From Pseudomonadota bacterium (lineage in GTDB: Bacteria > Desulfobacterota > Syntrophorhabdia > Syntrophorhabdales > Syntrophorhabdaceae): a DNA stretch of 32,223 bases. The DNA lies in the NCBI GenBank assembly GCA_026388215.1, contig JAPLKF010000009.1, forward strand, positions 1 through 32,223, in the 5' to 3' direction. The position numbers and the translations under genes were made by a program. Of this stretch, positions 22,327 to 30,428 are shown piece after piece. Below the pieces are notes generated by a model. The model had not been told where the DNA came from. It saw only the letters and a list, made by a program, of their open reading frames with translations, and searched no databases. How positions within the stretch are numbered: position 1 is the stretch's first letter; each line of letters opens with the position of its first letter.

Positions 22327-24936
22327 ATGATAAATGAAGAATTAAAACTCAAAACTCAAAACTCAGAACTAAAAACCCGAAGGGTTTTTCTTGTAGATGG
22401 TAATTCCTATCTTTACAGGGCATTTTTTGCAACTCCTTATCTGTCTAATTCCAGGGGTATCCCGACCAACGCTACCTATGCCTTTATGAATATGCTTAAG
22501 AAACTGCTGAATGAAGAAAAACCAGACATCCTTGTGATAGTTTTTGATTCAAAAGCACCATCTTTCAGAGAAGAGATTTTAAAAACCTATAAAGCACAAA
22601 GACCACCAATGCCAGGCAACCTTTCTATCCAGATTCCCTACGTGAAGATGGTAGTTGAAGCAATGGGACTACCTATGTTCGAGAAAGAGGGGTTTGAAGC
22701 CGACGACATTATAGGCACTATAGTAGAAAAGTTAAAGGAAGAAGACGTGGCTACCTATATCATTACGAGCGACAAAGATATGATGCAACTTGTTTCAGAT
22801 AAGGTCTTTGTACTCGATACAATGAAGAATCTTTTGATAAGGGAAGAGGAGGTGGTTGAAAAGTTTGGCGTAAAGCCATCCCTGATTATTGATTATCTTG
22901 CATTATGTGGTGATGCCTCTGACAATATTCCAGGTGTATCAGGCATAGGTGAAAAAACAGCTCGTGAGCTTGTGGCGACTTTCGGGGCAATTGAAGAGAT
23001 CTATAAAAATCTCGAACACATAAAAAAGGCATCATTCAGAGAGAAACTCATTCAGTGTAAAGACCTTGCCATACTCAGTAAACAACTCGCCACTATCAGA
23101 CTGGATGTACCGATACATGCGAATATGAATGACCTTAAAATGAAGGAGCAGGATTTGAAGGCATTAAGGAACATATTTAGAGAACTCGAATTTTCCTCTT
23201 TATACAGGGAGATCAAGATAAAGGATGAGAAAAGAAAGGAATCGCATGAAGTTGAACTTTCCCGGTTAAATAAGAAAAAAATAGGGATATTAGGAACGTT
23301 TTACGGCAAAAGCTTAAGTGATATAAAATTAGAGGGCTTCGCAGCTTTTGATGGTGAAGGTGTTTTCTTCTCTCAAAAAGAGGATGAATTATTCGAAATA
23401 ATATCGAACACAAAAGAGCTTATTATCCACAATCTGAAACCACTCCTTATTATTTTACTCAAAAAGAAGGATTCAAGGATTCAAGGATTCAATCCCGCCT
23501 TAGCGGGACTCGACCTCACAAAGTGTTCCGATACTATGCTCGCAACCTATCTGATAAACCCGTTAAGAAAGGATTACGGGATAGGAGCGGTAATAGAGGA
23601 ATATCTTGATGTCGAGCTTGCATCAGGTGATGCAAAACAAACCCTTATGGACAGCATTCCATATCTGTTTGAACTGAAAGATACACTTCAAAAGAAGATG
23701 GAAGAGCTTGGCCTCCTTGACCTATTTTTTAAAACAGAAATGCCTCTCATTGAAGTCCTGGCAGATATGGAGTGCTTTGGGGTAAAGGTGGATAGAAAAA
23801 TACTCGGGATCCTGTCAAGAGATTTTGATAAAAGACTCAACAGCATCATAAAGGAAATATACGGGCATGCAGAAGGGCCATTTAATATCAACTCTCCCCA
23901 ACAACTCTCCCGCATCCTTTTTGAAACATTGAAACTTCCACCTGTGAAGAAGACAAAGACAGGCTATTCGACAGATACAGAAGTCCTTGAAAAACTTTCT
24001 TCACTCCATCCATTACCGAAAGAGATTCTCGAATACCGGACACTCACCAAGTTAAAAGGGACATATATTGATGTCTTACCTACCCTTACAGACCCCTATA
24101 CAGGGAGAATCCATGCCTCATTTAACCAGATGGTTGTCGCAACCGGAAGGTTAAGCAGCAGCGACCCCAATCTCCAGAATATACCTGTACGAGGTGAAGA
24201 GGGCAGGAAAATTCGGGAGGCATTTATCCCGGAGGATGGTTTTATTCTGTTGTCCTCAGATTATTCGCAGATAGAGCTCAGGGTGCTTGCCCATATCTCA
24301 GGGGATCAGCTTTTAATTGAGACATTTCTGAAAGATGAGGACATTCATACAAAGGTAGCGCAAGAAGTATTCAAGGTTGAGGCTGGTGGGGTGACACAAG
24401 AAATGAGAAGGACTGCAAAGGTGATAAATTTTGGAATAATTTACGGTATAAGTAGTTATGGGCTTTCAAAGGAGCTCGGTGTTTCACAGAAAGAGGCTCA
24501 GGGTTACATAGACGATTACTTTGAAAGGTATAGAGGCGTAAAAAGGTATATAGAGGAGGTATTGGAAGAAGCACGTCTAAAAGGTTTTGTGAAAACCCTC
24601 TTTGGAAGGATACGTTACATACCAGAGATTAATAACCCTGACACAGCGATAAGGCAGTTAGGGGAAAGGACTGCTATGAATACACCTATTCAGGGCACAG
24701 CGGCTGATATTATAAAGATGGCGATGGTGAACATACACAACAAGATCAAGGAAAATAATCTATCTTCAAGACTTATAATACAGATACATGACGAACTGGT
24801 ATTTGAGGTAAAAAAGGAAGAAACATATATTATGGAAAAATTGGTGAAGGAAGGGATGGAACAGGTAGTCAGTCTTCTGGTGCCTCTGAAGGTTTCTCTG
24901 GGGAAGGGGAAGAACTGGGCAGAGGCCCACGATTAG
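22327..24936 (+). CDS. polA: DNA polymerase I
   Basis: This 869-aa protein has an N-terminal 5' nuclease domain (VFLVDGNSYLYRAFFATPYL; FEADDIIGT; GDASDNIPGVSGIGEKTA), a reduced middle domain, and a family A polymerase domain. The polymerase domain shows motif A DYSQIELR (Asp645), the O-helix segment RRTAKVINFGIIYGISSYG and motif C HDELVFEV (His821-Asp822). The DxE metal-binding motif of 3'-5' proofreading is not seen (FAAFDGEGVFF), so proofreading is probably lost. The first 17 residues (INEELKLKTQNSELKTR) come from an AT-rich repeat, but no other start codon exists before the conserved RVFLVDGNS. Residues 380-395 come from another repeat. The 3' end overlaps the convergent YihY-like gene by 68 bp. 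Confidence 0.97.
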   Translation: MINEELKLKTQNSELKTRRVFLVDGNSYLYRAFFATPYLSNSRGIPTNATYAFMNMLKKLLNEEKPDILVIVFDSKAPSFREEILKTYKAQRPPMPGNLSIQIPYVKMVVEAMGLPMFEKEGFEADDIIGTIVEKLKEEDVATYIITSDKDMMQLVSDKVFVLDTMKNLLIREEEVVEKFGVKPSLIIDYLALCGDASDNIPGVSGIGEKTARELVATFGAIEEIYKNLEHIKKASFREKLIQCKDLAILSKQLATIRLDVPIHANMNDLKMKEQDLKALRNIFRELEFSSLYREIKIKDEKRKESHEVELSRLNKKKIGILGTFYGKSLSDIKLEGFAAFDGEGVFFSQKEDELFEIISNTKELIIHNLKPLLIILLKKKDSRIQGFNPALAGLDLTKCSDTMLATYLINPLRKDYGIGAVIEEYLDVELASGDAKQTLMDSIPYLFELKDTLQKKMEELGLLDLFFKTEMPLIEVLADMECFGVKVDRKILGILSRDFDKRLNSIIKEIYGHAEGPFNINSPQQLSRILFETLKLPPVKKTKTGYSTDTEVLEKLSSLHPLPKEILEYRTLTKLKGTYIDVLPTLTDPYTGRIHASFNQMVVATGRLSSSDPNLQNIPVRGEEGRKIREAFIPEDGFILLSSDYSQIELRVLAHISGDQLLIETFLKDEDIHTKVAQEVFKVEAGGVTQEMRRTAKVINFGIIYGISSYGLSKELGVSQKEAQGYIDDYFERYRGVKRYIEEVLEEARLKGFVKTLFGRIRYIPEINNPDTAIRQLGERTAMNTPIQGTAADIIKMAMVNIHNKIKENNLSSRLIIQIHDELVFEVKKEETYIMEKLVKEGMEQVVSLLVPLKVSLGKGKNWAEAHD
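23468..23508. repeat. Repeat inside polA: three aaggattc units plus a hairpin
   Basis: Three tandem aaggattc units are followed by tcccgccttagcggga (6-bp perfect arms, 4-nt loop). The element lies in frame in the degenerate exonuclease region of polA and encodes KDSRIQGFNPALAG. Related ttcaagg units occur at 17941-18010. Confidence 0.6.
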
Positions 24937-25774
24937 GTAAACCCACAAGCACTGCTTGTAACTCAGCACATGTGATAAATACAAAGACAGAGAAATAAAT
25001 CCAGAAAAGAAAGGCTACAAAGACCCCGTAGGTACCAAAAAAGGCGGTAAATTTTCCTATATGCAGTATATAGTGTTTAAAGAGGCCTTTTCCAAGGTGC
25101 CAGAGTAACGTTGCAATGATAGTGGATATAAAGATAATATGCTTTTTTCTCACCTTACTCGTAGGTGTAAGAAAATAATAGAGCAGATAGAACATGATGA
25201 AAGTAAAAAACATGTCCAGAAGCGAGAATGCGTATATAAAGATGGTTTTCGATATAAAATGGGGTAACATCTGCGTAATCTTTGTATGAAGAATCACGCT
25301 GAATATGAAACTAAAGAATAGGAGTGCCTGGATCACGGAAAAGAGAATGGTAAATAACAACTCCTTGCCCTTTCCCTTAATAAATTTTTCAGGATGCTTA
25401 CCGAATATTATGCGAAAAGAGGACCTTATCACCGTGAAAAGTCTTGTGGTAAAGAAAAAAAGGAACAGAACGCCTAAGGGTCCGGAAAGCCTCTTTGATA
25501 TGGAGATTACATTCAATTCTCTTATGACCTTCTTCACAATGATAACGTTATACGGATGAGGAATAATATTCTTAATGAACTTCTCTAAATACCCGGCTGG
25601 ATTGCTCATGTCAATAACATTACCAAGTATATAAATGGACAGAAGCGTGAATGGTATAAATGTAAGCAGGATGTAAAATGATATAGAGGAGACGATAATA
25701 TTGGCATTATCCCTTTGGTATTTCTTAAACAGAGCCTTGATAATTTGGAAAATAAAGGAAATTTTGTTTTTCAT
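24869..25774 (-). CDS. YihY/BrkB-family inner-membrane protein
   Basis: This 301-aa protein has about six hydrophobic helices typical of the YihY/UPF0761 family: NIIVSSISFYILLTFIPFTL at the first helix, RLSGPLGVLFLFFFTTRLF in the middle, and AFFGTYGVFVAFLFWIYFSV near the end followed by CAELQAVL. Family function is unknown despite old names such as ribonuclease BN. The last ~22 residues (PSSSPSPEKPSEAPED) are a low-complexity tail read antisense to the polA 3' end. It starts 24 bp after the AbiE-like toxin gene and may share its transcript. Confidence 0.88.
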   Translation of the reverse strand: MKNKISFIFQIIKALFKKYQRDNANIIVSSISFYILLTFIPFTLLSIYILGNVIDMSNPAGYLEKFIKNIIPHPYNVIIVKKVIRELNVISISKRLSGPLGVLFLFFFTTRLFTVIRSSFRIIFGKHPEKFIKGKGKELLFTILFSVIQALLFFSFIFSVILHTKITQMLPHFISKTIFIYAFSLLDMFFTFIMFYLLYYFLTPTSKVRKKHIIFISTIIATLLWHLGKGLFKHYILHIGKFTAFFGTYGVFVAFLFWIYFSVFVFITCAELQAVLVGLPNRGPLPSSSPSPEKPSEAPED

Positions 25775-25798
25775 ACCTTAATTATCAAACCTCCCCTT

Positions 25799-27031
25799 TT
25801 ACTTTATTTGTGTGGAGTTTATCTTTAAAAAATCGTTTACCCAATAGCTTACTTCTTTTAAATTCACTGGAGAAACAATTGCCCATAGTATCCTTACAGG
25901 ATGTTTTCCTTTCAGTACCTTTGCTGGCCATCGGCTATATTTCTCAAATTCGTGGGTAAAAGCATCATTAAATCTCCTGATTGCTTTTCCTCTTTCTTCA
26001 CCTTGCATCCAGTCAAACTTAAGTTTATTCTCGATTGTCTGTATAATTTCCAGTTGCTTCTTTCCTTCTGTTCCTTCATCAAGGCACCTGAGCAAAAAGC
26101 CCAATCGTGCACCGGTGATTGCCCATTCTGCCATAGGTTTAGTAATACTCCTTCGTAAATAGAGACTTTGAAAATCGTTAATCAATTTCCTTAGTTCGTC
26201 ACTTCTTTCCATATCAATTGAGGAGAGGATTTCCATCTGCCCGATCATATCTGCCAAAATAGTATCCTTATTAAACGAAATACCTCGTTGAACCGCTTCC
26301 AGCCTCGCTCTGTAAATGAAATGCTCTTTAATATCATCAAAATCTACTTCATGCCAATTGAATGTGACAAGAGAGTCAACATCATATACCTGTTTGATAT
26401 ACTCGTCTGCCCGTTCCGGTGGAATACCAATGGTATTGACTCCGAGTGTTGTCAGTTTATCTCCAATCAGGGCATTTAACGGCATAATTTGATATGTGTT
26501 GTCCGTTGTAAGGGCAAATAGGACAGGGGATGATATGTTGTGAATTGCGAGAGATTCTTTTAGCATAAAAAATTCTATTTTGATCTCTTGAATACCCGTA
26601 GATCCGCCAAATACTTCGTTTTCTCCACATACCGATGGAACATCAAGGTAATATGCAAGCAAGGGCAAATCTGTTTTTGGAGTTTTTGGTTTATGGAGCC
26701 TGAATTTAAAGAAAGTCTCCTCGCCATTGAACCGTTTTTCAATAAGCCCAAGCGTATTTTCTACTTCTTTTATGTCCGCTACGCATATCATATCAATATC
26801 AACACTTGTTCTTTGGTGTTCCACAGGTATATAAAACTGTGAGGCCGCCCCGCCTTTTAAAACAACTTTATCTTTTAGAATACTTTGAATCTGCAAAAAG
26901 ATTTCCAAATCCCACAGGAAAAGCTCCATTCTTGCCAGATTATTAAAACCCAGTTCATCGAGACGTTTCGTCAGCGTTTCTCTTGTAAAACAGCCTCTAT
27001 CGTGTATTAAAGCATTTTCGTTATATACCAT
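25799..27031 (-). CDS. AbiEii-like nucleotidyltransferase toxin
   Basis: This 410-aa protein has the nucleotidyltransferase motif VVLKGGAASQFY (Gly60-Gly61) followed by RTSVDIDM with Asp78 and Asp80. Later comes LIGDKLTTLGVNTIG, the conserved Lys/Leu region of the AbiEii/AbiGii family (PF08843 type). In AbiE systems this domain is the toxin, thought to transfer nucleotides to a cellular target and to give abortive phage defence. Most family members are near 300 aa, so the ~110-residue C-terminal part (SRWPAKVLKGKHPVRILWAI and around) is additional. Start follows the antitoxin stop by 2 bp. Confidence 0.82.
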   Translation of the reverse strand: MVYNENALIHDRGCFTRETLTKRLDELGFNNLARMELFLWDLEIFLQIQSILKDKVVLKGGAASQFYIPVEHQRTSVDIDMICVADIKEVENTLGLIEKRFNGEETFFKFRLHKPKTPKTDLPLLAYYLDVPSVCGENEVFGGSTGIQEIKIEFFMLKESLAIHNISSPVLFALTTDNTYQIMPLNALIGDKLTTLGVNTIGIPPERADEYIKQVYDVDSLVTFNWHEVDFDDIKEHFIYRARLEAVQRGISFNKDTILADMIGQMEILSSIDMERSDELRKLINDFQSLYLRRSITKPMAEWAITGARLGFLLRCLDEGTEGKKQLEIIQTIENKLKFDWMQGEERGKAIRRFNDAFTHEFEKYSRWPAKVLKGKHPVRILWAIVSPVNLKEVSYWVNDFLKINSTQIK

Positions 27032-27033
27032 CT

Positions 27034-27801
27034 TTATTCCTGCTTTTTAAGCAGCGCCACAAACTCAAGCGCTTTCTCTGATATAAGATCCCTTTCGATT
27101 ATGTACCTAATATCATAGTGGATGCTCCTCCGTGAGGCAATCTTCACCAGTCGATTTGTATCAAGGGATAGCCGCCTCTTCATGTTTATGTATATTCTTG
27201 CAAGCTCCTGGAGGGGTAAGGGGTATTCCCTTCGCGTCACCTCATAATACAGATCAATAAAGGCTTTTTCAAAAGAAGCAAGTCCATTTTCAGAGTAGCT
27301 GAACTCATTAGTGGCATAAAGCAGGACCAACCCATTAAATGAAGGCATTTGCCTCACTGGTTGATAATTCCTCATTTCTTGATGGACAACAACGGGGACA
27401 TTGTTTTTTGAAAGCAGATCGTTTATTTCATTGATGCTATACTTGCTTCCATAGAGAAGGACGGAATATGATTCAGGGACATGCTCCATAAAGACAGATA
27501 GTATATCCAGCCCCGAAACAAAAAATTCATACCCACTCTCATGGAGGATTTTAAGGACTGTATTGCCTAAGGGTGAAAGTATGGGCCTAACATTCTGTTC
27601 CTTTTCCTGAAATGAGTAGAGCCCCTTACCAATTTTATGGATGTAACCCTTTTGAGCAAGATTCCACACTGTCCAGTAAAGATTAGCCTTTTTCTCATCA
27701 AGAACAGACCCGATATCGGAAATAGTAAAAGAATCCCTGTGAGCAAGTTTATCTCTAATTATCCTGATTTTATTCTCTATGACAAAATTTTTCTGCTCCA
27801 T
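27034..27801 (-). CDS. AbiEi-like antitoxin / transcriptional regulator
   Basis: This 255-aa protein has an N-terminal winged helix (FTISDIGSVLDEKKANLYWT, LAQKGYIHKIGKGLYSF) as in AbiEi-type antitoxins, followed by an alpha/beta C-terminal domain. The gene order antitoxin then toxin and the 2-bp gap match type IV AbiE systems, in which the antitoxin represses its own operon by binding inverted repeats. A 17-bp perfect palindrome upstream (27850-27890) is the likely operator. The antitoxin neutralises the toxin without forming a stable complex in studied AbiE systems. Confidence 0.78.
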   Translation of the reverse strand: MEQKNFVIENKIRIIRDKLAHRDSFTISDIGSVLDEKKANLYWTVWNLAQKGYIHKIGKGLYSFQEKEQNVRPILSPLGNTVLKILHESGYEFFVSGLDILSVFMEHVPESYSVLLYGSKYSINEINDLLSKNNVPVVVHQEMRNYQPVRQMPSFNGLVLLYATNEFSYSENGLASFEKAFIDLYYEVTRREYPLPLQELARIYINMKRRLSLDTNRLVKIASRRSIHYDIRYIIERDLISEKALEFVALLKKQE

Positions 27802-27849
27802 GTTCTAACCCCCAATACATTGAAGACTACAACAAACAAAAATAATTGT

Positions 27850-27890
27850 CAATAAATAGTCGCAAAGTTTATATTTGCGACTATTTATTG
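27850..27890. promoter_or_regulatory. Perfect 17-bp-arm palindrome, probable operator of the AbiE-like operon
   Basis: caataaatagtcgcaaa and tttgcgactatttattg are exact reverse complements separated by gtttata. The left arm overlaps a TTGACA box (minus strand, plus 27848-27853) 47-52 bp before the antitoxin ATG, so binding would block transcription. The weak -10 (tagtct) is consistent with tight regulation. Confidence 0.75.
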
Positions 27891-27920
27891 GTGTAATCTA
27901 CCTTCATCAGAAAAATGTGC

Positions 27921-28021
27921 GGGTTTGGTATTAGCCGAAATGGCGGAGTTCTTTTTCCTTGAGGACGCGGCTGATTTCGCCAGGGGATAGTTATTTATGT
28001 TTTTATGGACGTACCTCTTTC
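27921..28021. repeat. Direct repeat copy 1 flanking the PIN/Phd module
   Basis: Contains ggtattagccgaaatggcgg and agttctttttccttgagg then, after a variable part, agttatttatgtttttatgg. The matching copy 2 lies at 28838-28952. Short inverted pieces (ggacgcgg at 27963 and ccgcgtcc at 28079) suggest a structured element. The 27802-28090 gap has no other gene. Confidence 0.7.
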
Positions 28022-28090
28022 TACTGAAGAAATCCTATAAGGAGGACTGACGAGCGAAAGGAGTGAACAACGTCCCCGCCGCGTCCTTTT

Positions 28091-28528
28091 TTATGGCTGT
28101 TCCCATTTCACTGTCTCTTCCAGGAATTCGCGGGGATTAACAATACGCGTTTGAATGCCTTCTTTTTTGAGCATATCCTGAGGAATATCCAATAAATCTT
28201 TGTCTCCGGTTATGAGAAAATCAGCCCCCACTTCCTTACACAACGAAAGGTAGTGATCATCCCTTGCATCCCTCGATAAGGCAATGTGGGTTGATACGGC
28301 AACAAGCGCTGCCATCTCAATAAGCTTATGAATTTTCTCACGGATGAAAACCTGTTGCTCTCCGGTAAGCTTTTTCGACAATTTTGAAAAGACCCCCGTT
28401 AATTCTTGCTCAATCTCTCGAGATACGTAGACCTTGTATTTACTCATTGCCCTAACGGCAGCTTCAAGCGGTTTTCCGCCGAATGCAGCCGAAATAATAA
28501 TATTGGCGTCGATAACGATCTTAGCCAT
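28091..28528 (-). CDS. PIN-domain toxin (COG1569-like)
   Basis: This 145-aa protein has the PIN acidic residues: KIVIDANIIISA at the N-terminus (Asp7), Glu near SREIEQELTG, SRDARDDHYLSLC, and DFLITGDKDLLDI. It is a predicted Mg-dependent RNase of the VapC-like class, of the COG1569 toxin type. It overlaps the upstream Phd-like antitoxin gene by 8 bp. The extreme 3' end (atggctgttcccatttca on the plus strand) resembles part of the flanking repeat. Confidence 0.88.
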   Translation of the reverse strand: MAKIVIDANIIISAAFGGKPLEAAVRAMSKYKVYVSREIEQELTGVFSKLSKKLTGEQQVFIREKIHKLIEMAALVAVSTHIALSRDARDDHYLSLCKEVGADFLITGDKDLLDIPQDMLKKEGIQTRIVNPREFLEETVKWEQP

Positions 28529-28754
28529 ATATTTCCTGTATGGCTAAGTCAAGGGCTTTCAGGGCTTCTTTTTCCGATATACCTGCATCATTGAGTACTC
28601 TTCCGATTTCGAGAAATACCATTTCAGCTGTTTTCTCTCGAACTGGGACGAGCCGGGCAATCGGCTTTTTCCGTTTCATGACAACGATTTCATTACCCTC
28701 GTTCAGATATTTTATGACATCCTGTTTAAATTCCCGAACCCCTATAAACTTCAT
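28521..28754 (-). CDS. Phd/YefM-family antitoxin
   Basis: This 77-aa protein starts MKFIGVREFKQDVIKYLNEG and continues EIVVMKRKKPIARLVPV, the typical Phd/YefM DNA-binding N-terminus, with a helical C-terminus that would bind the PIN toxin. Ribosome-binding site gaggaggtgat before the ATG at 28754. It overlaps the toxin start (8 bp), giving a type II toxin-antitoxin operon. Confidence 0.88.
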   Translation of the reverse strand: MKFIGVREFKQDVIKYLNEGNEIVVMKRKKPIARLVPVREKTAEMVFLEIGRVLNDAGISEKEALKALDLAIQEIYG

Positions 28755-28837
28755 AGTATCACCTCCTCTTTAATGTTACTACAAATGTGGGAATAATACA
28801 ATTATAAAGTGTTTCCAGGTCTCTAAAATCAACCAGC

Positions 28838-28952
28838 GGGTGTGGTATTAGCCGGATTGGCAGAGTTCTTTTTCCTTGAAGGCGCGGAGGGTGAAACCAT
28901 GCTCCGCTTCACTTGCTGAGTTATTTATAATTTTATGGCTGTCCCTCATTTC
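28838..28952. repeat. Direct repeat copy 2 flanking the PIN/Phd module
   Basis: Contains ggtattagccggattggcag and agttctttttccttgaag then gagttatttataattttatgg and ctgtccctcatttc. It shares about 44 of 50 bases with copy 1 in the first block. An internal hairpin catgctccgcttc / gcgaagcatg is seen at 28899-28966. The 28755-29006 gap holds this repeat and the antitoxin promoter region only. Confidence 0.7.
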
Positions 28953-29006
28953 CCCCAAGCGAAGCATGCGAGAGACAAAAAATCTGAATTATAACTGAGC
29001 GGTAAT

Positions 29007-30134
29007 TCACGCCTCCAGCGTCGATAGCCAGTTTCCGGCAGCAACGACAGAGATACCCTTGACGCTTTCCTCCTGCCGTAAGTTCTGCACGAGTTGAAAA
29101 GCAGCAGTATCAGACATTCTTCCATTAAAGTAGAGGAGGCCAGGAGAAGGCCTGTTGTCTGCCAGCTTCACCTCAATAAGCGTGGTAATCCGGTCTTCCT
29201 TACAAAAAGCGAAATCGACTTCCCGGCCATCCCTGGTTCTCACATAGCAGAGTGAAATATCCTCCCCGGCCGTATCCTGAAGGTACTGTATGTGCTTGAG
29301 CAGGCATACAGCGCAGGTGTTTTCCAGTCTCAACCCTTCGTCGCCCTTCACATACCCGCTGTTAAAGAAGTATGCCTTTGGTTCCTTCAATACTGCCCGG
29401 GCAATATTGACGTGAAAGGGACGAACCAGGAAGATGATGCAGAGGCTCTCCAGGATATTGACATATTTCCGTACAGTGTTTGGTGCAATCTGCAGGTCTT
29501 CAGCTATGGAGGTATAGGAAAGGGGAGATCCAACCCGTTCCCGCAAGAGCTCAACAAGAAGACGGATCGCCTTGATCTCATGAATTCTGCTGAATTCAAG
29601 GATATCTTCCCGTACCAGGTCCGTATAGTACTGGTTTCGCCAGCGCGCTGCCTCAGTTTCCGACCCTGACAGGAATGGTTCTGGAAAACCGCCAAAGTGG
29701 TTTAAAAGTCTCAGGGCTTCCGGGGGAGAAACCGAATCTCTTATTTCCCTGACGGATATGGGATGGAGGCGGTAGGAGAAGTAGCGGCCGGCGAGTGATT
29801 CACCGGTCTGGCGGAAAGTATCGAGCCGTGCGCTCCCCGTAATAAGAACCGACTGTCCCGTGCGTTTGGTATCGTAAATACCCTTGACGAATCCTTTCCA
29901 CTCTTTCATCTTGTGTATCTCATCCAGGATAAGCATATCGGCATCAAGGGACCACGTCTGATTGCGAATGATGCGGGCATCATCAATATTATCATAGTTC
30001 AGGTACTGGGCATGCTGAAATTCTTTCATTAGTTCTTTTGCCAGCCAGGTCTTGCCAACTTGTCTTGGTCCAGTCAAGATGACCATCTTTTTGGAGAGAT
30101 CCGACTTGATTGGATTATATAAATAGCGATCCAT
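29007..30134 (-). CDS. AAA-family ATPase with DUF4143 C-terminal domain
   Basis: This 375-aa protein has Walker A GPRQVGKTW (residues 22-30), Walker B MLILDEIHK and sensor-like VLITGSARLD, followed by a winged-helix segment (YTSIAEDLQIAPNTVRKYVN) and the DUF4143/restriction-nuclease-like end with EVDFAFCKEDRITTLIEVKL. Such ATPases are frequent in accessory regions and often co-occur with toxin-antitoxin genes; the function is unknown. Full length and intact. Confidence 0.9.
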   Translation of the reverse strand: MDRYLYNPIKSDLSKKMVILTGPRQVGKTWLAKELMKEFQHAQYLNYDNIDDARIIRNQTWSLDADMLILDEIHKMKEWKGFVKGIYDTKRTGQSVLITGSARLDTFRQTGESLAGRYFSYRLHPISVREIRDSVSPPEALRLLNHFGGFPEPFLSGSETEAARWRNQYYTDLVREDILEFSRIHEIKAIRLLVELLRERVGSPLSYTSIAEDLQIAPNTVRKYVNILESLCIIFLVRPFHVNIARAVLKEPKAYFFNSGYVKGDEGLRLENTCAVCLLKHIQYLQDTAGEDISLCYVRTRDGREVDFAFCKEDRITTLIEVKLADNRPSPGLLYFNGRMSDTAAFQLVQNLRQEESVKGISVVAAGNWLSTLEA

Positions 30135-30428
30135 ATTATGGCTTTATAGCATCATATTGCATAATAGTCAAGACAATAATGCAAAGTAATGCTGTTTAGC
30201 CTTATGGTGTCATTCCTACCCTGCCCCTTGTCAGTGTCTAACTCCTCGGCTTCCTCTAAGGCAAGGAAAGTGATAATTTAATGGGCGTTATATATTACCA
30301 TGCCCTTAAGCCCTACCCCAAAGTATAACAGAGAAAAAAGTTTTTTATCAGACTACCAAAAAAGAAACCTCCTGTTAAGATATATAGTGATGTACCCACA
30401 TCAAAAAATCTTAGTAAGGAGGTCTCCA

